Part shown: positions 1 to 11,485 of the stretch, piece after piece
How positions within the stretch are numbered: the stretch's first letter is position 1
Layout of the letters: every line of letters starts with the position of its first letter
Source: Rhinopithecus roxellana
Lineage: Eukaryota; Chordata; Mammalia; Primates; Cercopithecidae
Direction: 5' to 3'
Length of the DNA: 64,000 nt
NCBI RefSeq assembly: GCF_007565055.1
Contig: NC_044566.1
Coordinates: 58,201,332-58,265,331 of the forward strand
Translations under genes and position numbers: made by a program
The notes under the pieces: generated by a model
Seen by the model: only the letters and a program-made list of their open reading frames with translations
The model's database searches: none
What the model was told of the DNA's origin: nothing

Positions 1-54
1 GTCAATCTCCATTGCAGTTCCAGGTTGGTCTAGACTTAACAGCCCAATGCTTAT

Positions 55-180
55 TTAATTGAACACTTATTTTATGCCATGCATTGTGCAAGCTCCTGCT
101 CTTGAGCGATATACATTGTTGACCAGATAACTTTACTTCCCTAATTACTATTTTATTGTAGGCCATGCTTTAAATTTTCT
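55..180 (+). repeat. Possible L2 fragment
   Basis: The motif TTGAACACTTATTTTATG followed by a degraded 'cattgtgcaagctcctgctcttgag' like block resembles the conserved 3' part of L2 LINEs. The match is weak and short, and MIR is an alternative. Confidence 0.35.
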
Positions 181-244
181 TGTGAGAGAGGGTCAAAGTA
201 GGAAACCAGCTGGCAGGAGAAAATGTTGAACTTTTCATTTTTTT

Positions 245-561
245 CTCTCCTTTTTAAAAATATATTTTTTTAATTTAATAGGGTTTTGGGAAACAGGTGG
301 TGTTTGGTCACATGAATAAGTTCTTTAGTGGTGATTTCTGAGATTTTGGTGTACCCATCACCCAAGCAGTGTACACTCTACCCAATGTATAGCCTTTTAT
401 CTCACCCTTCTCCCTGAGTCCCCAAAGTCCATTGTATCATTCTTATGCCTTTGCATCCTCATAGCTCAGCTCCCAATTATGAGTGAGAACATATAATGTT
501 TGCTTTTTCCATTCCTGAGTTACTTCACTTCAAATAATAGTCTCCAATTCCATCCAGGTTG
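245..561 (-). mobile_element. 5'-truncated L1 3' end (L1PB/L1MA-like)
   Basis: Read on the minus strand this is the L1 3' UTR and the end of the element. The plus strand shows a T-rich block (239-278), then the conserved blocks on stopping at a half-open 'pcr-like' reverse complement: GGTGATTTCTGAGATTTTGG, CACCCATCACCCAAGCAG and CCAAAGTCCATTGTATCATT. It stops abruptly at 561, as expected of a 5'-truncated copy whose A-tail lies on the left. It has no coding capacity. Confidence 0.85.
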
Positions 562-1231
562 GACTTTTCATTTTTTATGTTTCTCTGAATGCCTATCAAC
601 TCTAACCATTTATGGAATTAACTTGGCTACTCAAGGGATCAGATGTGTTTCTGGGGTTGCATCCCCATTGTTCCTGCATTTAGCTTCCTGGCTGGCTGGT
701 TGTTTGCTTGGATTTCGCCCAGTGCAGATGGCAGCATCTCTACCTCAGAGGCAGATGACACATGGTTTACTAATCCTCCCTCAAGTTGCAGCTTTGCTTC
801 TAGAGCTGATTTTCTGGGAGTCCAAATAATTATGCTTCACCTGTGCTATGTACTCCTTAATTACATTATTTTCTTAATTATGCTTGATGACAAAGTTATC
901 AAAATTCAACACACTCAAAACCAAAATAAAATCTGGGAGCAAAATGTCTTTTGCTGCATCACCACAGTAAGATATAAAGAGGAACTTCACACATTTCCAG
1001 GAGGGGAAGTAACTAGACCCTTGGTTAAAACCACTCTGAGAGCTGGCTACTTTTGGAACTAAATGGGGAAAGTTCTAGAAAAACTATAGGTTGTCTTATG
1101 TATCAGTGAGTGTGCCCAGGGAATAACACCACATGAAGGCAGGGTGACAGGCAAGCGTCAAGTGATAGAGAAAACATTCACAATAATGGTGCTTAGTGAA
1201 GCTGAAGGCAATTTTCACTTTTTAAGAATTG
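562..1231. other. Unassigned sequence
   Basis: No repeat family, RNA gene or convincing exon was recognised. Short open frames here have no protein-like features. Confidence 0.5.
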
Positions 1232-1447
1232 TTCCTTCTTCTTCCCTTTCTTCTCCACATCTTCCTCGTCTCATCTCCCTTTCCTTTCTCTTCCTCTATC
1301 TTTTCTTCCTCTTCTTCTGTCCTCCTCTTTCTTCCTTTGCTTCTCTTATTCTTTCATTTCCTTCTTTTCCCTCCTCTTTCTCCTGCTTTTTGTTTATGCT
1401 TTTCCTCTTTCTTTTCTGCTTCCCACTTTCTCTTTTTTCTGTCCTAG
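1232..1447 (+). repeat. Polypyrimidine tract (TTCC/TTCT-rich)
   Basis: About 216 bp are almost purely C and T on the plus strand with few purine interruptions. This is an irregular, decayed TTCC/CTTT simple repeat. Open frames through it (Ser/Phe/Leu-rich) are artefacts of composition. Long homopyrimidine runs can form triplex DNA; this is inference. Confidence 0.9.
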
Positions 1448-4261
1448 CATGCACTCAATCAGCATTTCTTGACTTGATGAGTATGAAAGCTTTGATATAT
1501 GTACCAGGTAAGGTTTAGAGACACATTTAAAGATACTGATGTTTTGATCAAAGATGCTGCCCTCAACTTTTTCTTTGATTGTGTCTGTGGAGTTTCAGTG
1601 GGACTTGCTCACATCTGGACTATCTTGTATTAACATGAAGAGTTTCATTTCAAATATATAAGTAAATTTTCATTCAAGAAAGCACACTATAATATGGTGA
1701 GAGTCCTTACTATTTTCCAAGTGAAGCAGTTTTTCTACTCATGATTTGTTTGGGAGTTCTTATTGGCCAGGCAATCCTCAGAAACCTGACTCTAATTGTC
1801 ACTTCTGTCTAATTTATTCTTACATATCCCATTACTGGAAAGTGACCAAACCTGCTAGAAAATTTCTCAGTATAGGAAATGGCAGTGTCTGCTTCAACTG
1901 ATGAGTTATCAGAACTGGCTTTACATATAGGCAGCATGGAAGTATGATTTGAATAATGTGATATAAGAGACATTGGGGCACTACTTGTTCTCTCACTGCT
2001 AATTCCCCTTCCAAAATGTCTGGAATACCACTATGAAAAATTAGACTTTGGGGCCCCTCTCTCCGATTCAGTCTAGGCAAAACTGCCTGATCAAGTAACT
2101 CTTTCAAGGGCAACAGGGGCTCATTACCGTCTTTTCTCTCCAGACACTGGAAAATTCCTACCTTCCTACAGAAGACATGAAATTGAGGAAAAAAGAAGCA
2201 ATACCAAGTTGCATTATGAGCCACGAAAGGCAGGTTTTGCCAACTTTACAGTTTGGGGCAGGTTGGCTGTTAGCTGGAATGCCATCTGGGTATTGAGGAC
2301 CTTGCCCATTGGAAGGAGCTCCTGTTTAATGTCTTGGTAAGAGGAAGCACCACGATCACTATGTTAGTGCTTCCAGGTCAAGGTATTTCCACTCTGATGA
2401 CATTAGGGTGCAGTTCCCTGCAAAATATTGCTGTTTTAAGCTGTATAAGTATGAGATTATGTATTACAACAGGGAGCTTTTTTTTTTTTTTTGCTTATTA
2501 TCGTTTGTAAGACACCAAGCATGAAAGATACTTACTTCATCAAGGTAAGTGAGCCGTTTAGTGCCACTGAATATCTTACCCCTGTGGCTCACCATAGAAA
2601 CCCAGCCTGGATATTTTATTGCCTTCTATACAGATATATTGAAATGAGATGCTCATCACCACAGGTTTCTTGCCACTCTACATATCCGTATTCACTCTCT
2701 GAGCTGGAGTTGTCTTCCTAAGGGTAATGTGAGAAGGATTTTCTTTCCAATATCCCCAGATTTATAGGGTTTCTATTTTACAAGACCTTATGGTACGTAT
2801 TTAGCTAGAGGCAGGTAAAATGAAAAAAGATAAAAAAGTCTAGCACCACCAGAGAAGAAAGGGATTGAAATATAAGCAGATGATTTGTTGTGTAGAAAGA
2901 AAAGTGGAACCTCTTTGTTGCTGATGGTCTAGTTATTGTAGCACAAATGTCTGTTTCTGTGGATTGAAGCAATGGCTCGTTTGTACTGAGAAAAGGTGCT
3001 TTAGATTAATTTTAGAAACTCCAATGCTGCAATGTGCTAAATTCTAATTATTTCACTTCCTGCTTGGTATATTAATGTTGTGATTACCCTTGAAAGAGTT
3101 TTACCGATGATGATTTATGCAAAACCCAGTCAGCTCCACAGCTCCATCAGTTTCAATTAAAACAAGCCATAGAGGAGGTGTGCTGCGGCCCTGGTGCCTG
3201 TGATCACCACTGCTCTCACAAGCAGGTACAGTCCGTTTACTTAAAGCATTACCTTTGGTTTTCATTCTGGAACCATCTCTTCCATGGCATAACTCACCAG
3301 TGAGAAAGGAAATTGTAGAGATTTGGTCTGCTGGACTTGGATTCAAACTGAAACCATCCAGGGAAATGTATTTCATCTGTACTTCTCTGCTGATATAGGA
3401 TATTCGGAGCCAACCCTTCCCGTTTTTGAACTGTTTGACAGCTGAACTGGCCAAAAGAAACTATTGAGCAGTTAGCATTTTCTCATTTCAATGAACGACA
3501 TTTGGTCAGTCTCTGGGCACTGGGATCATCTGGAGTTAATCATAAAGTATGCGCATTCTCTAAAATGAAGTCCTGGCCTCGAAGCTCATTCATCTCAATG
3601 ACTTCAACTATCGAGAGGTCATAGGGTTTTTCGTGGTGCGTCCCCAGCACCCAGCGGCTCTAATTACTAATTTGGCTGCACAGTTATTGAAATCTCCTTT
3701 CTACCTGGCAGCCCTTCCTAAATCTAGTCCAACAGTGTCGCTGAGTTTGCCTGCCAGGTCCAGGAGGGGCTCTTCTTTCTGAGTACTAGAGAGACAGGCA
3801 GCCAAACCTGATTTCAATGGCAGTTCCATTTTAATCACATTTGGAAATTCTTGACTACAGGCTTCTCATTTATAAAGTCCGAGGAGCCCCTACCTGCCAA
3901 GTGAGAGCTCTCTGGACAGCTTGCCAAGAGCAGAATCTGATTCCTGGCAAAGATAGGAAAACGCATGGGCTGTCCTCTTTTTTTCACGAGACAAAACGCT
4001 GGGATGGAATCGTAGAATCTTGGAGCTGGGAGACTGAGGGCTCCCCAGGGCTCATGCATGGTCTCCAGTGGACTCTTCTTTCCAAATTCATTCCCTGCAC
4101 TCTCTTCTTCCTCAGTCTATACTGAGCAAACACACTTGAAGGTACCAAGAGCCTTCCTACCACATGACCTTTGCCCTGGCTGCTCTCTCCATCTGAAAAG
4201 CTTTGCTCCTATATGTTGAACAGTCAGGTTTATTTGTTTGTTTGTTGTAATCCTTTGGATC
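1448..4261. other. Mostly unassigned unique-looking DNA
   Basis: No transposable element was recognised apart from a short (TTTG)n run at about 4230-4246. It contains one candidate minus-strand exon, listed separately at 3298-3446. The stretch at 3560-3800 keeps several CpGs and looks non-repetitive, but I see no gene in it. Confidence 0.5.
3298..3446 (-). other. Candidate exon (unverified)
   Basis: On the minus strand a pyrimidine-rich run ends in TTTCTTTTGGCCAG, a good splice acceptor, just before 3446. The sequence TCACTG|GTGAGTTA, a good donor, lies at 3298/3297. The 149 bp between them are open in one frame for 49 codons, with an ordinary-looking protein composition that includes the peptide GWLRISYISREVQMKYISLD. 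I do not recognise the peptide. Acceptor-donor pairs with an open frame of this size arise by chance often enough that this is only a candidate. Confidence 0.25.
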
Positions 4262-4631
4262 TGATATCGTTTGGTTGTGTGTCCCCACCCAAATCTCATC
4301 TCAAATTGTAATCCCCATAGTCTCCACATGTTGAGAGAGGGACCAGATGGGAGGTGATTGCATCAGGGGGCGGTTTTCCCCATGCTGTTGTTGTGATAGT
4401 GAGTAAGTTCTCATGAGATCTGATGGTTTTAGAAAGCAGTTTTCCCTGCTCTTGCTTCCCCCCTCTCACCTGCTGCCATGTAAATTGTGCCTACTTCCCC
4501 TTCCACCATGCTTGTAAGTTTCCTGAGGCCTCCCCAGACATGCAGAACTTTGAGTCAATTAAACCTCTTTTCTTTATAAACTACCTAGTTTGGGGCAGTT
4601 GTTTGTAGTAGTGTGAGAATGGACTAATATA
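4262..4631 (+). mobile_element. 5' LTR of a THE1/MST-type MaLR provirus
   Basis: The LTR begins with TGATATCGTTTGG and ends with GGACTAATATA, where the usual family terminus is GGACTAATACA. It carries the MaLR landmarks CCCCACCCAAATCTCATC, TCATGAGATCTGATGG and CAATTAAACCTCTTTTCTTTA (poly(A) signal region). It pairs with a second, similar LTR at 6215-6585 in the same orientation, so this is a complete LTR-internal-LTR element rather than a solo LTR. Confidence 0.92.
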
Positions 4632-6214
4632 GCTAACTGGTATATAAAGATACTTGAAAATGTGGAAGGGACTTTGGAACTGGGTAACAGGCAGGGGTTG
4701 GAAAAGTTTGGAGGGCTCAGAAGAAACAGGGGGATGTGGGAGAGTTTGGAACTTCCCAGAGACTTGTTGAATGATTTTGACCAAAATGCTGATAATGATG
4801 TGTACAATGAAGTCCAAGCTGAGGTGGTCTCAGGTGGAGATGAGAAACTTCTTGGGAACTGGAGCAAAGGTCACTCTTGCTACACTTTAGAAAAGAGACT
4901 GGTGGCATTTTGCCCCTGCACTAGAGATCTGTGGAACTTTGAACTTGAGACAGATGACTTAGGGTATCTGGCAGAATAAATTTCTAAGCACCAAAGCATT
5001 CAAGAGTTTATCTAGTTGATTTTGAAAGCATTCAGTCTTATGCATTCACAACGAGATGGTTTGAAATTGAAACTCATGTTTAAAAGAGAAGCAGAGTGTA
5101 AAAGCTTGGAAAATTTGCAGCCTGGCCATGTAGTAGAAAAGCAAATCCCATTTTCTGGGGAGGAATTCAGGCCAGCTGCAGAAATTTGCATGAGTAATGA
5201 GGAGCCAAATGTTAAGAGCCAAGATGATGGGGAAAATGTCTCCTGGGCATGTCAGAGGTCCTCATGGCAGCCACTCCTGTCACAGGGCTGGATGCCTAGG
5301 AAGGACAGAACAAATGGTTTTATGGGAAAGGGCCAGGGACCACTGCTCTGTGGAGCCTTGGGACATGGTGTCCTGCATCTCATGGCTAAAAGGGGCCAAG
5401 GTACAGTTCAGGCCATTACCTCAGAGGGTGCAAGCTCCAAGCCTTGGCAGCTTTCAGGTGGTGTTGGGCCTGTGGGTAAAGAATTGAGGTTTGGGAACCT
5501 CTGCCTACATTTCAGGGGATGTATAGAAGTGTCTGGGTGTCTAGGCAGAAGTTTGCTTCAGGGGTGGAGCACTCATGGAGAACCTCTGCTAGGGCAGTGT
5601 GGAAGGAAAATGTGGGGCTGGAGCTCCCACACACAGTCCCCATTGGGGCATGGCCTAGTGGATCTGTGAGAAGAGGGTCACTGTCCTCAGACCCCAGAAT
5701 GATAGATCCACTAACAGTTTTCACTGTGCACCTGTAAAAGCTGCAGACACTCGACACCAGCCATGAAAGCAGCCTGGGCAGGAGGCTGTACCCTGCAAAG
5801 CTACAGGGACAGAGATGCCCAAGGCTGTGGGAGTCAACTCTTTGTGTCAGTGTTCCCCAGATGTGAGATATAGAGTCAAAGGAGATCATTTTGGGACTTT
5901 AAGATTTAATGACTGCCCTGCTTGATTTTGGCCTGGCATAGGGCCTGTAGACCCTTTGTTTTGGCCAATTTCTCGCATTTGGATGTGAATATTTATCCAA
6001 TGCCTGTACCCTCATTGTATCTTGGAAGTAACTAACTTATTTTTTATTTTACAGACTCATAGGTGGAAGGGACTTGACTTGTCCCAGATGAGGCCTTGGA
6101 CTTGGAGTTTTGAGTTAACGCTGGAATGAATTAAGACTTTGGGGAACTGTTGGGAAGGCATGAGTGTGTTTTGAAATGTGAGGACATGAGATTTGGGAGG
6201 GGCCAGGGGCAGAA
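4632..6214 (+). mobile_element. THE1-type MaLR internal region
   Basis: It opens with the typical post-LTR stretch (GATACTTGAAAATGTGGAAG, then GACTTTGGAACTGGGTAAC) and ends with a purine-rich GGGAGGGGCCAGGGGCAGAA tract just before the 3' LTR, the expected polypurine tract. The internal length of about 1.58 kb and total of about 2.32 kb fit THE1. An open frame of 217 codons lies at 5016-5669, but I see no recognisable gag or pol motif in it and no sign that it is functional. MaLRs are non-autonomous relatives of ERVL. The element is an inactive relic. Confidence 0.85.
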
Positions 6215-6585
6215 TGATATGGTTTGGCTCTGTGTCCCCACCCAAATCTCATCTCAAATTGTAATCCCCATAATCCTCACATGTCAAGGGAGGGACCAGG
6301 TAGGAAGTGATTGGATCATGGGGGTGGTTTCTCCCCATACTGTTCTCATGATGGTGAGTGAGTTTTCATGAGATCTGATGGTTTTATAAGATAGTTTTCT
6401 CTGCTCTTGCTGGCTCTCTCTTGCTTGCCACCATGTAAGATGTGCCTACTTCCCCTTTTACCGTGATCGTAAGGTTCCTGAAGCCTCCCAGCCATGTGGA
6501 ACTGCGAGTCAATTAAACCTCTTTTCTTTATAAATTACCCAGTCTGGGGAATGTCTTGATGGCAGTGTGAAAATGGACTAATACA
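6215..6585 (+). mobile_element. 3' LTR of the THE1/MST-type MaLR provirus
   Basis: It starts TGATATGGTTTGGCTCTG and ends GGACTAATACA, with the same inner landmarks as the 5' LTR. The flanks GGATC (4257-4261) and AGATT (6586-6590) agree at 3 of 5 positions, which would fit a decayed 5-bp target-site duplication. The difference between the two LTRs is a clock for the insertion date. Confidence 0.92.
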
Positions 6586-7645
6586 AGATTTGTGCTCAAA
6601 TGTTTCTTCCTTAGAGGCCTTTGACCACCATACTATTCTCTACCACTAATTGATTATTTCCTTGATGGTGCATACCTTGGTTTGCAAGTTTACCTCTGTG
6701 CTGTCTGACCCTCCTGCTACAGTGTGGAGGAACTTTTCAGGAAGGCTCATTTGCCATGATGTGTCCAGCATTGAGCTGGGATGACAGTGTTACCATTTTG
6801 TTCCCTATGTTCATGAAAGTGATCCCTTATGTTTCAATCTTGTTATAATTCCCATTCCTACTCATTCAACAGGCATTTATTTATTTGCTACTATATGAAC
6901 CATTCACTAAAAGGCACTTTTCAAGACAGATTCTGATTGATACTTCTTGTGGAGGGAAAGGGCAGCTTGGTTTGCTCTGTGTAGACTTGGATTTGAGATC
7001 TACTATGCTCATATCAGGGGTTAGCATTTGTTCTCAAAAAGAAGAGAAGTGTGGTTAGTTAGTGTGATAATGGTTAAAGTGGTCTGTCACTGCTTTCCTG
7101 GACAAGCTGTCATGCTGTATTCTGGTGAGTACCACCCTCTGCCTTGGGATAATGAAGCCAGGAAAGCCACTGGCAAGTGGAGTTGACAAGTTAGGTTCAT
7201 GACACTCACTTACATGGTAACCTGTGCTATCCCTGTATTTGTTTCTTGTAATTGCCTCTTTTGTTAAAATTTAGTTGCAGTATGATCAGTTTTTGTCCTT
7301 TTCCTTCACCTATCAGTACTTGTACAGTTTCATTCTGTCTTTTCAGCCCAACTCTTGAAACAATGCACACTTTTTGTGACACTCACAACAGTAATGTTGA
7401 CTTCTCCTTATCTCTCTTTCCTTGTTCTATTCTTTACTGTGGCAGATGGTCAGGCCACCACTGAAGTTCTCTGCCCTTATCCACAGACAAGGAAGTCACA
7501 TTCTAGGTATCTTTAGTGTGCCTTCCTCTGCCTCCCCACTGGCCTGACCAGAAAGCCCATTACTGTGTATCTATTTGCAGTGTCACCTGAACAAAGGGGC
7601 AATGCTTGAGACCTATAGAGAGGCTAAGGACACCATTTTTGTCAT
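6586..7645. other. Unassigned sequence with a possible L2 scrap
   Basis: A block at about 6866-6930 (CATTCAACAGGCATTTATTTATT followed by a degraded tail) resembles L2. Nothing else was recognised. Confidence 0.4.
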
Positions 7646-7649
7646 GAGG

Positions 7650-7830
7650 TAGATGCTGCAGTCCTGGTTCTCCCACTTTCTGGCTTTGTAAGCTGATGCA
7701 GGTCGTAAATGTTCTGAGTTTTGATTTCCAGTAAGATGGAAATAATTAAAATCTCATGGTTATTATTGTGAGAATTAAATAGATAATGTATAATAAACAT
7801 TTATACATAAACTATAATAAGCTATTAGCA
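7650..7830 (+). repeat. MIR fragment
   Basis: Landmarks of a plus-strand MIR are visible in order: CTCCCACTTTCTGGCTTTGTAA, an eroded 'tttccagtaagatggaaataatta' like segment, then TGTGAGAATTAAATAGATAATG and AATAAACATT. It is strongly diverged, as expected for MIR age. Confidence 0.65.
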
Positions 7831-8215
7831 CAGTTTTGGCATATATATTGTAGAAAACAAACACATCTATATCTTTAGAAGAGTGTCGGGAAGTTATTCA
7901 CCCTCAATTAACCAAAGCCTAAATGTACACCATTAGCAATTTTCTCCTTTGGAATAGCATTCCTTTTTGTGGTCCTTCATGGAAATAAATATACTATTGG
8001 GACATTGTATTTATCAAGGTTCTGACAGGAAACAGATGGCATGCTCCAAACATTTTCACTAGAAAGATTTTAATAAAATGTGCTAACAGTATTGAAGGAG
8101 CTCATCAGGAATGGGGAGGCACCCAGGGCACCTGACAGCAAGAACTCATACTTCCCTTTGGAAATAACAGGTTTCAATTTCAATAGCAGTGAACAATAGA
8201 GGATGCAACTTCAGT
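7831..8215. other. Unassigned sequence
   Basis: No element or gene was recognised. The stretch is AT-rich at its start. Confidence 0.45.
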
Positions 8216-8325
8216 TCATTGTTTGAGCCCCTACCCTGTGTCAAGTCAGGCACTAGGCTATTTGGTGGTTCTAAAAGAGCTTGTAGTTAAGTTGTGGGGA
8301 GAGAACACGCAAGCTACTAACTGTG
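8216..8325 (+). repeat. L2 fragment
   Basis: The order TTGAGCCCCTACCCTGTGTC, AGGCACTAGGC, then AGAGCTTGTAGTTAAGTTG and GGGGAGAGAAC parallels the conserved 3' part of L2. It directly abuts a MER5-like element. Confidence 0.55.
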
Positions 8326-8334
8326 CAGTAGCCC

Positions 8335-8515
8335 TTAAACTTCAGCTTGCAGCAGAAGCAGGTGCAGGACTTGTTAAAAGACAGATTGCTGGACCCCAGC
8401 CCCTGGGTTTCTGAATCAGTGGTTCTAGGGTATGACCTGAGAGTTTGCATTTCCACTTCCCTGGCTGATTCTGATGTTGCTGGATCAGGAACACAATTTG
8501 AGGAACCATTAAATT
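8335..8515 (+). mobile_element. MER5A-like non-autonomous hAT-Charlie element
   Basis: The sequence follows the MER5A pattern: GGACTTGTTAAAAGACAGATT, CCCAGCCCCTGGGTTTCTGA, ATCAGTGGTTCT, CTGATTCTGATGTTGCTGG and the closing AATTTGAGGAACCA. It is a non-coding DNA-transposon relic. Confidence 0.65.
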
Positions 8516-8792
8516 ATGACAGTATAACAAGATACTAAATATGACTGTCCCTATAGATTCCAGGAAAGAGGCCACAAATTTGGAGAGAAATAGGTGCCAG
8601 ACCACTTATACAGAAGAGGCTAAGAGCATGTAAAGCTGGCTTTGTAACTTAACTCACTATCCCCTTCAGAGTTGTTTTAGTTAGGTTAGGGAATGGATCA
8701 GAGCGGCCCACAGTAAGGACTACTTTAAAGAGAATCAGCAGAGTACCTTGGCCAAGAGACAAAGAACAGCCAGTTTTCAAAAAACCCATCTG

Positions 8793-9087
8793 GGCCGGGC
8801 ATGATGGCTCAACCCTGTAATCCCAGCACTTTGGGAGGCTTAGGCGGGTGGATCACAAGGTCAGGAGATCGAGACCATCCTGGCTAATACGGTGAAACCC
8901 TGTCTCTACTAAAAATACAAAAAAATTATCCGAGTGTGGTGGCGGGGGTGTGTAGTCCCAGCTACTCAGGAAGCTGAGGGAGAAGAATGGCATGAACCCG
9001 GGAGATGGAGCTTGCAGTGAGCCGAGATCGCGCCACTGCACTCCAGCCTGGGCGACAGAGCAAGAGTCCGTCTCAAAAACAAAAAAC

Positions 9088-9118
<31 letters not shown>
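8793..9118 (+). mobile_element. AluY with a (CAA)n tail
   Basis: It is a full-length dimeric Alu starting GGCCGGGCATGATGGCTCA. The right arm has the AluY-like GAATGGCATGAACCCGGGAG and CCGAGATCGCGCCACTGCAC blocks, with several CpGs retained. The tail has become a CAA microsatellite (about 9083-9118). CATCT occurs on both sides but is too short to prove a target-site duplication. Confidence 0.92.
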
Positions 9119-9119
<1 letters not shown>

Positions 9120-9699
9120 TCTATCTGACAGCTGTGCCCTGGAGTTTGGAGGAGGTAGGAATTGATGCTCTGACTCAGGTCTGGAAAATCGAAATGTATT
9201 AGGCTGTCTAGAGAGTTCTAAGCAAAGGCACAGGCTGTGTTAGAACAGCCTGGATTTCCAGGGCTTGCTGAGGCAAAAATGGGTGAGATTTCCCCTGGGT
9301 CAAATGGACCTGCAGAAGGCTGCTTGCCTGAAGCTGTCTTCAAAAAAGATTCTATCGGATTACAACGCAATATATAATATAGTTATCCATGAACGCATGT
9401 TGATATAAATAAATAATTGAATAAATCAATGAATGCATAAATAAATACATGGATGGGAAGAGACTAATGTCCCATGCCAAAGGATCCCAAATAATTTCTG
9501 TAGGTCTGCCTGAGGTAGAGCATAACTCCTTCTCTTCCTTCATCTGGGTTGCACACAGTAACTTCTTTCCAAAGAGTACAGTCTGGAAAGGAGGAACATA
9601 AACAGTAACTTTCCAGTGGAGAAATCTGACAAATGCAACCTCTGCCGGGTGGTCAAAGTTCACACCCAGAGTGTTGAGTCAGGTTAATGGAGTGCACTT
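9119..9699. other. Unassigned sequence
   Basis: It contains an AT-rich run of TAAATAAAT-like units at about 9405-9450. No gene or repeat family was recognised. Confidence 0.45.
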
Positions 9700-9864
9700 T
9701 TGGTGTAACAGGATGGGAATGGCACCTCGCCTCTGTGGTCTTCCCTCCCAAAACCCATAATCCCAGAGTAATCAGGAAAAGACATCAGAAAAATCCCAAC
9801 TGAGGAACATACTACCTGATCACTACTCCTCAAAACTGTCAAGGTCATTCCAAACAAGGAAAGC
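9700..9864 (+). mobile_element. Old L1 (L1M-type) 3' UTR, upstream piece
   Basis: The block CTCCTCAAAACTGTCAAGGTCATTC is typical of L1M 3' UTRs and is continued after the inserted Alu by GAGAAACTTTCACAGCCAAG. The two parts read as one element split by the Alu at 9865. Confidence 0.6.
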
Positions 9865-10202
9865 GGCCAGGCACGGTGGCTCACACCTGTAATCCCAGGA
9901 CTTTGGGAGGCCGAGGCGGGCAGATCACATGACGTCAGGAGTTCGAGACCAGCCTGGCCAACATGGTGAAACCCCATCTCTACTAAAAAAAAAAAAAAAA
10001 AATTATATATATATAAAATTAGCGAGGCATGGTGGTGTGCACCTGTAATCCCAGCTACTCAGAGGGCTGAGACAGGACAATCACTTGAATCTGGAGGCAG
10101 AGGTTGCAGTGAGCCTAGATTGTGCCACTGCACTACAGCCTGGGTGACAGAGTGAGACTCCATCTCAAAAATTAATAATAATAAATAATAATAATAATAA
10201 AA
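9865..10202 (+). mobile_element. AluS-like element with a clear target-site duplication
   Basis: It is a full-length dimeric Alu beginning GGCCAGGCACGGTGGCTCAC and ending in an A-rich ATAATAATA-type tail. The duplication AAACAAGGAAAGC flanks it at 9852-9864 and 10203-10215. The A-rich middle linker has grown a short (AT)n run at about 10003-10014. The left arm contains the palindrome TGACGTCA at 9930-9937. Confidence 0.95.
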
Positions 10203-10500
10203 AAACAAGGAAAGCCTGAGAAACTTTCACAGCCAAGAGGAGGCTAGGAGACATAACACCTAAAGATAATGTGGTATACTGCATGAGATACTGACACAGA
10301 ACAAGGACATTTGGTAAAAACTAAAGAAATCTGAATAAAGTATGGACTTTAGCTCATAATGAAGTATCAACATTGGTTAATTAGCCGTTCATAGGTATAT
10401 GACTAAAGTAAGAGGAAACTAGGCATGGGATACATGGGAACTCTGCAGGCTTCCTGTAAATCTAAAAGTATTCTAAACTTAAAAGTTTATTGTATAAATG
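10203..10500 (+). mobile_element. Old L1 (L1M-type) 3' end, downstream piece
   Basis: In order it shows GAGAAACTTTCACAGCCAAG, GAAATCTGAATAAAGTATGG, ACTTTAGCTCATAATGAAG, TACATGGGAACTCTGCAGG, and TAAATCTAAAAGTATTCTAAA ending in AAAAGTTTATT. This is the classic 3' end of mammalian-wide L1M elements. Confidence 0.75.
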
Positions 10501-11450
10501 ATTCTGTCCAGTTGATCATCCAGTTGGGGAGGTGATCATGTCCAGTTGGAGAAGGTGACTACCACCAGAGGGAGATTCTGTGAGGTAGATGGCCAGAAGA
10601 TGGGGGTGGAGGGTAGTCACTCATGGCCAGCTGGAAGAAGCTGAGCTTGTTCAGGGAATTTCAGTAAGTTGTCCTGGGTGGCAGAGGAGAGGCAGGGTGG
10701 CTCTCTGAAGACCCCACCAAATCCTTGCAAGAGAAACAGCCAACATTTGGTCATCTAACAAGCACAGTTGACCTTGGACACTGGATACACCACATTGGCC
10801 ACATTAAGACTATGATCTTTCTCCTAATTCACTGCCATCACCTTCATACCCTGTGCTCCCCAGGCACAAATATGGAGGGTCCAACATAGCAGTTAGCAAG
10901 TAAAGGAGAAGGAGGAGCAAGGAAGAGAGAAGAAACTGAGCGACCATGTTCCTGCTGCAGAATTCTAAGACCCCATGTTGCCTGAGCTATGTGGAGAAGG
11001 CATAAGCATTAGGTTGAATCACAGAATTAATTGTTGACATTAGATTTATCTAGACTTTTAATTTATGGAAGAAGAGACAATTTGATAATATCTGAGAATG
11101 GCTAAAAAAGCTATAAGATTTCCTCAAGATTACCCAGTGGAATAGAGAAGAAAACTATACAAATGGACAAGTTTAACAGGCAGTTGTAAACAAAAAGTCA
11201 AGTTACTTTCTGCTTGTACCCTGCTGTGTCCAGTTTGTTCAGATAACTTGTTATAATTCACAGTGCTGTGTTCTACAGAATATATGGGTAAGAGAAGTAA
11301 GAAAAATTACAGAGGCATTTAAGCTGGTTTAGAGTTATAAATAGGTTTCCACAAGAAAAGGCCATGAACACAGCTGAAGTAAAGCAGAAGAGAAAAATTT
11401 CCTGGTCATGTGGGTGCATGAATGCACATATGTGCACGCACACACATGGA

Positions 11451-11485
<35 letters not shown>

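Noticed and set aside
5016..5669. 217-codon open frame between the THE1 LTRs
   Set aside because: It lies wholly in the MaLR internal region. No protein motif is visible and the element is an old relic, so it is not listed as a gene.
9083..9118. Tandem CAA array considered as a short CRISPR-like or minisatellite array
   Set aside because: It is a trinucleotide tail expansion of an AluY with no spacers.
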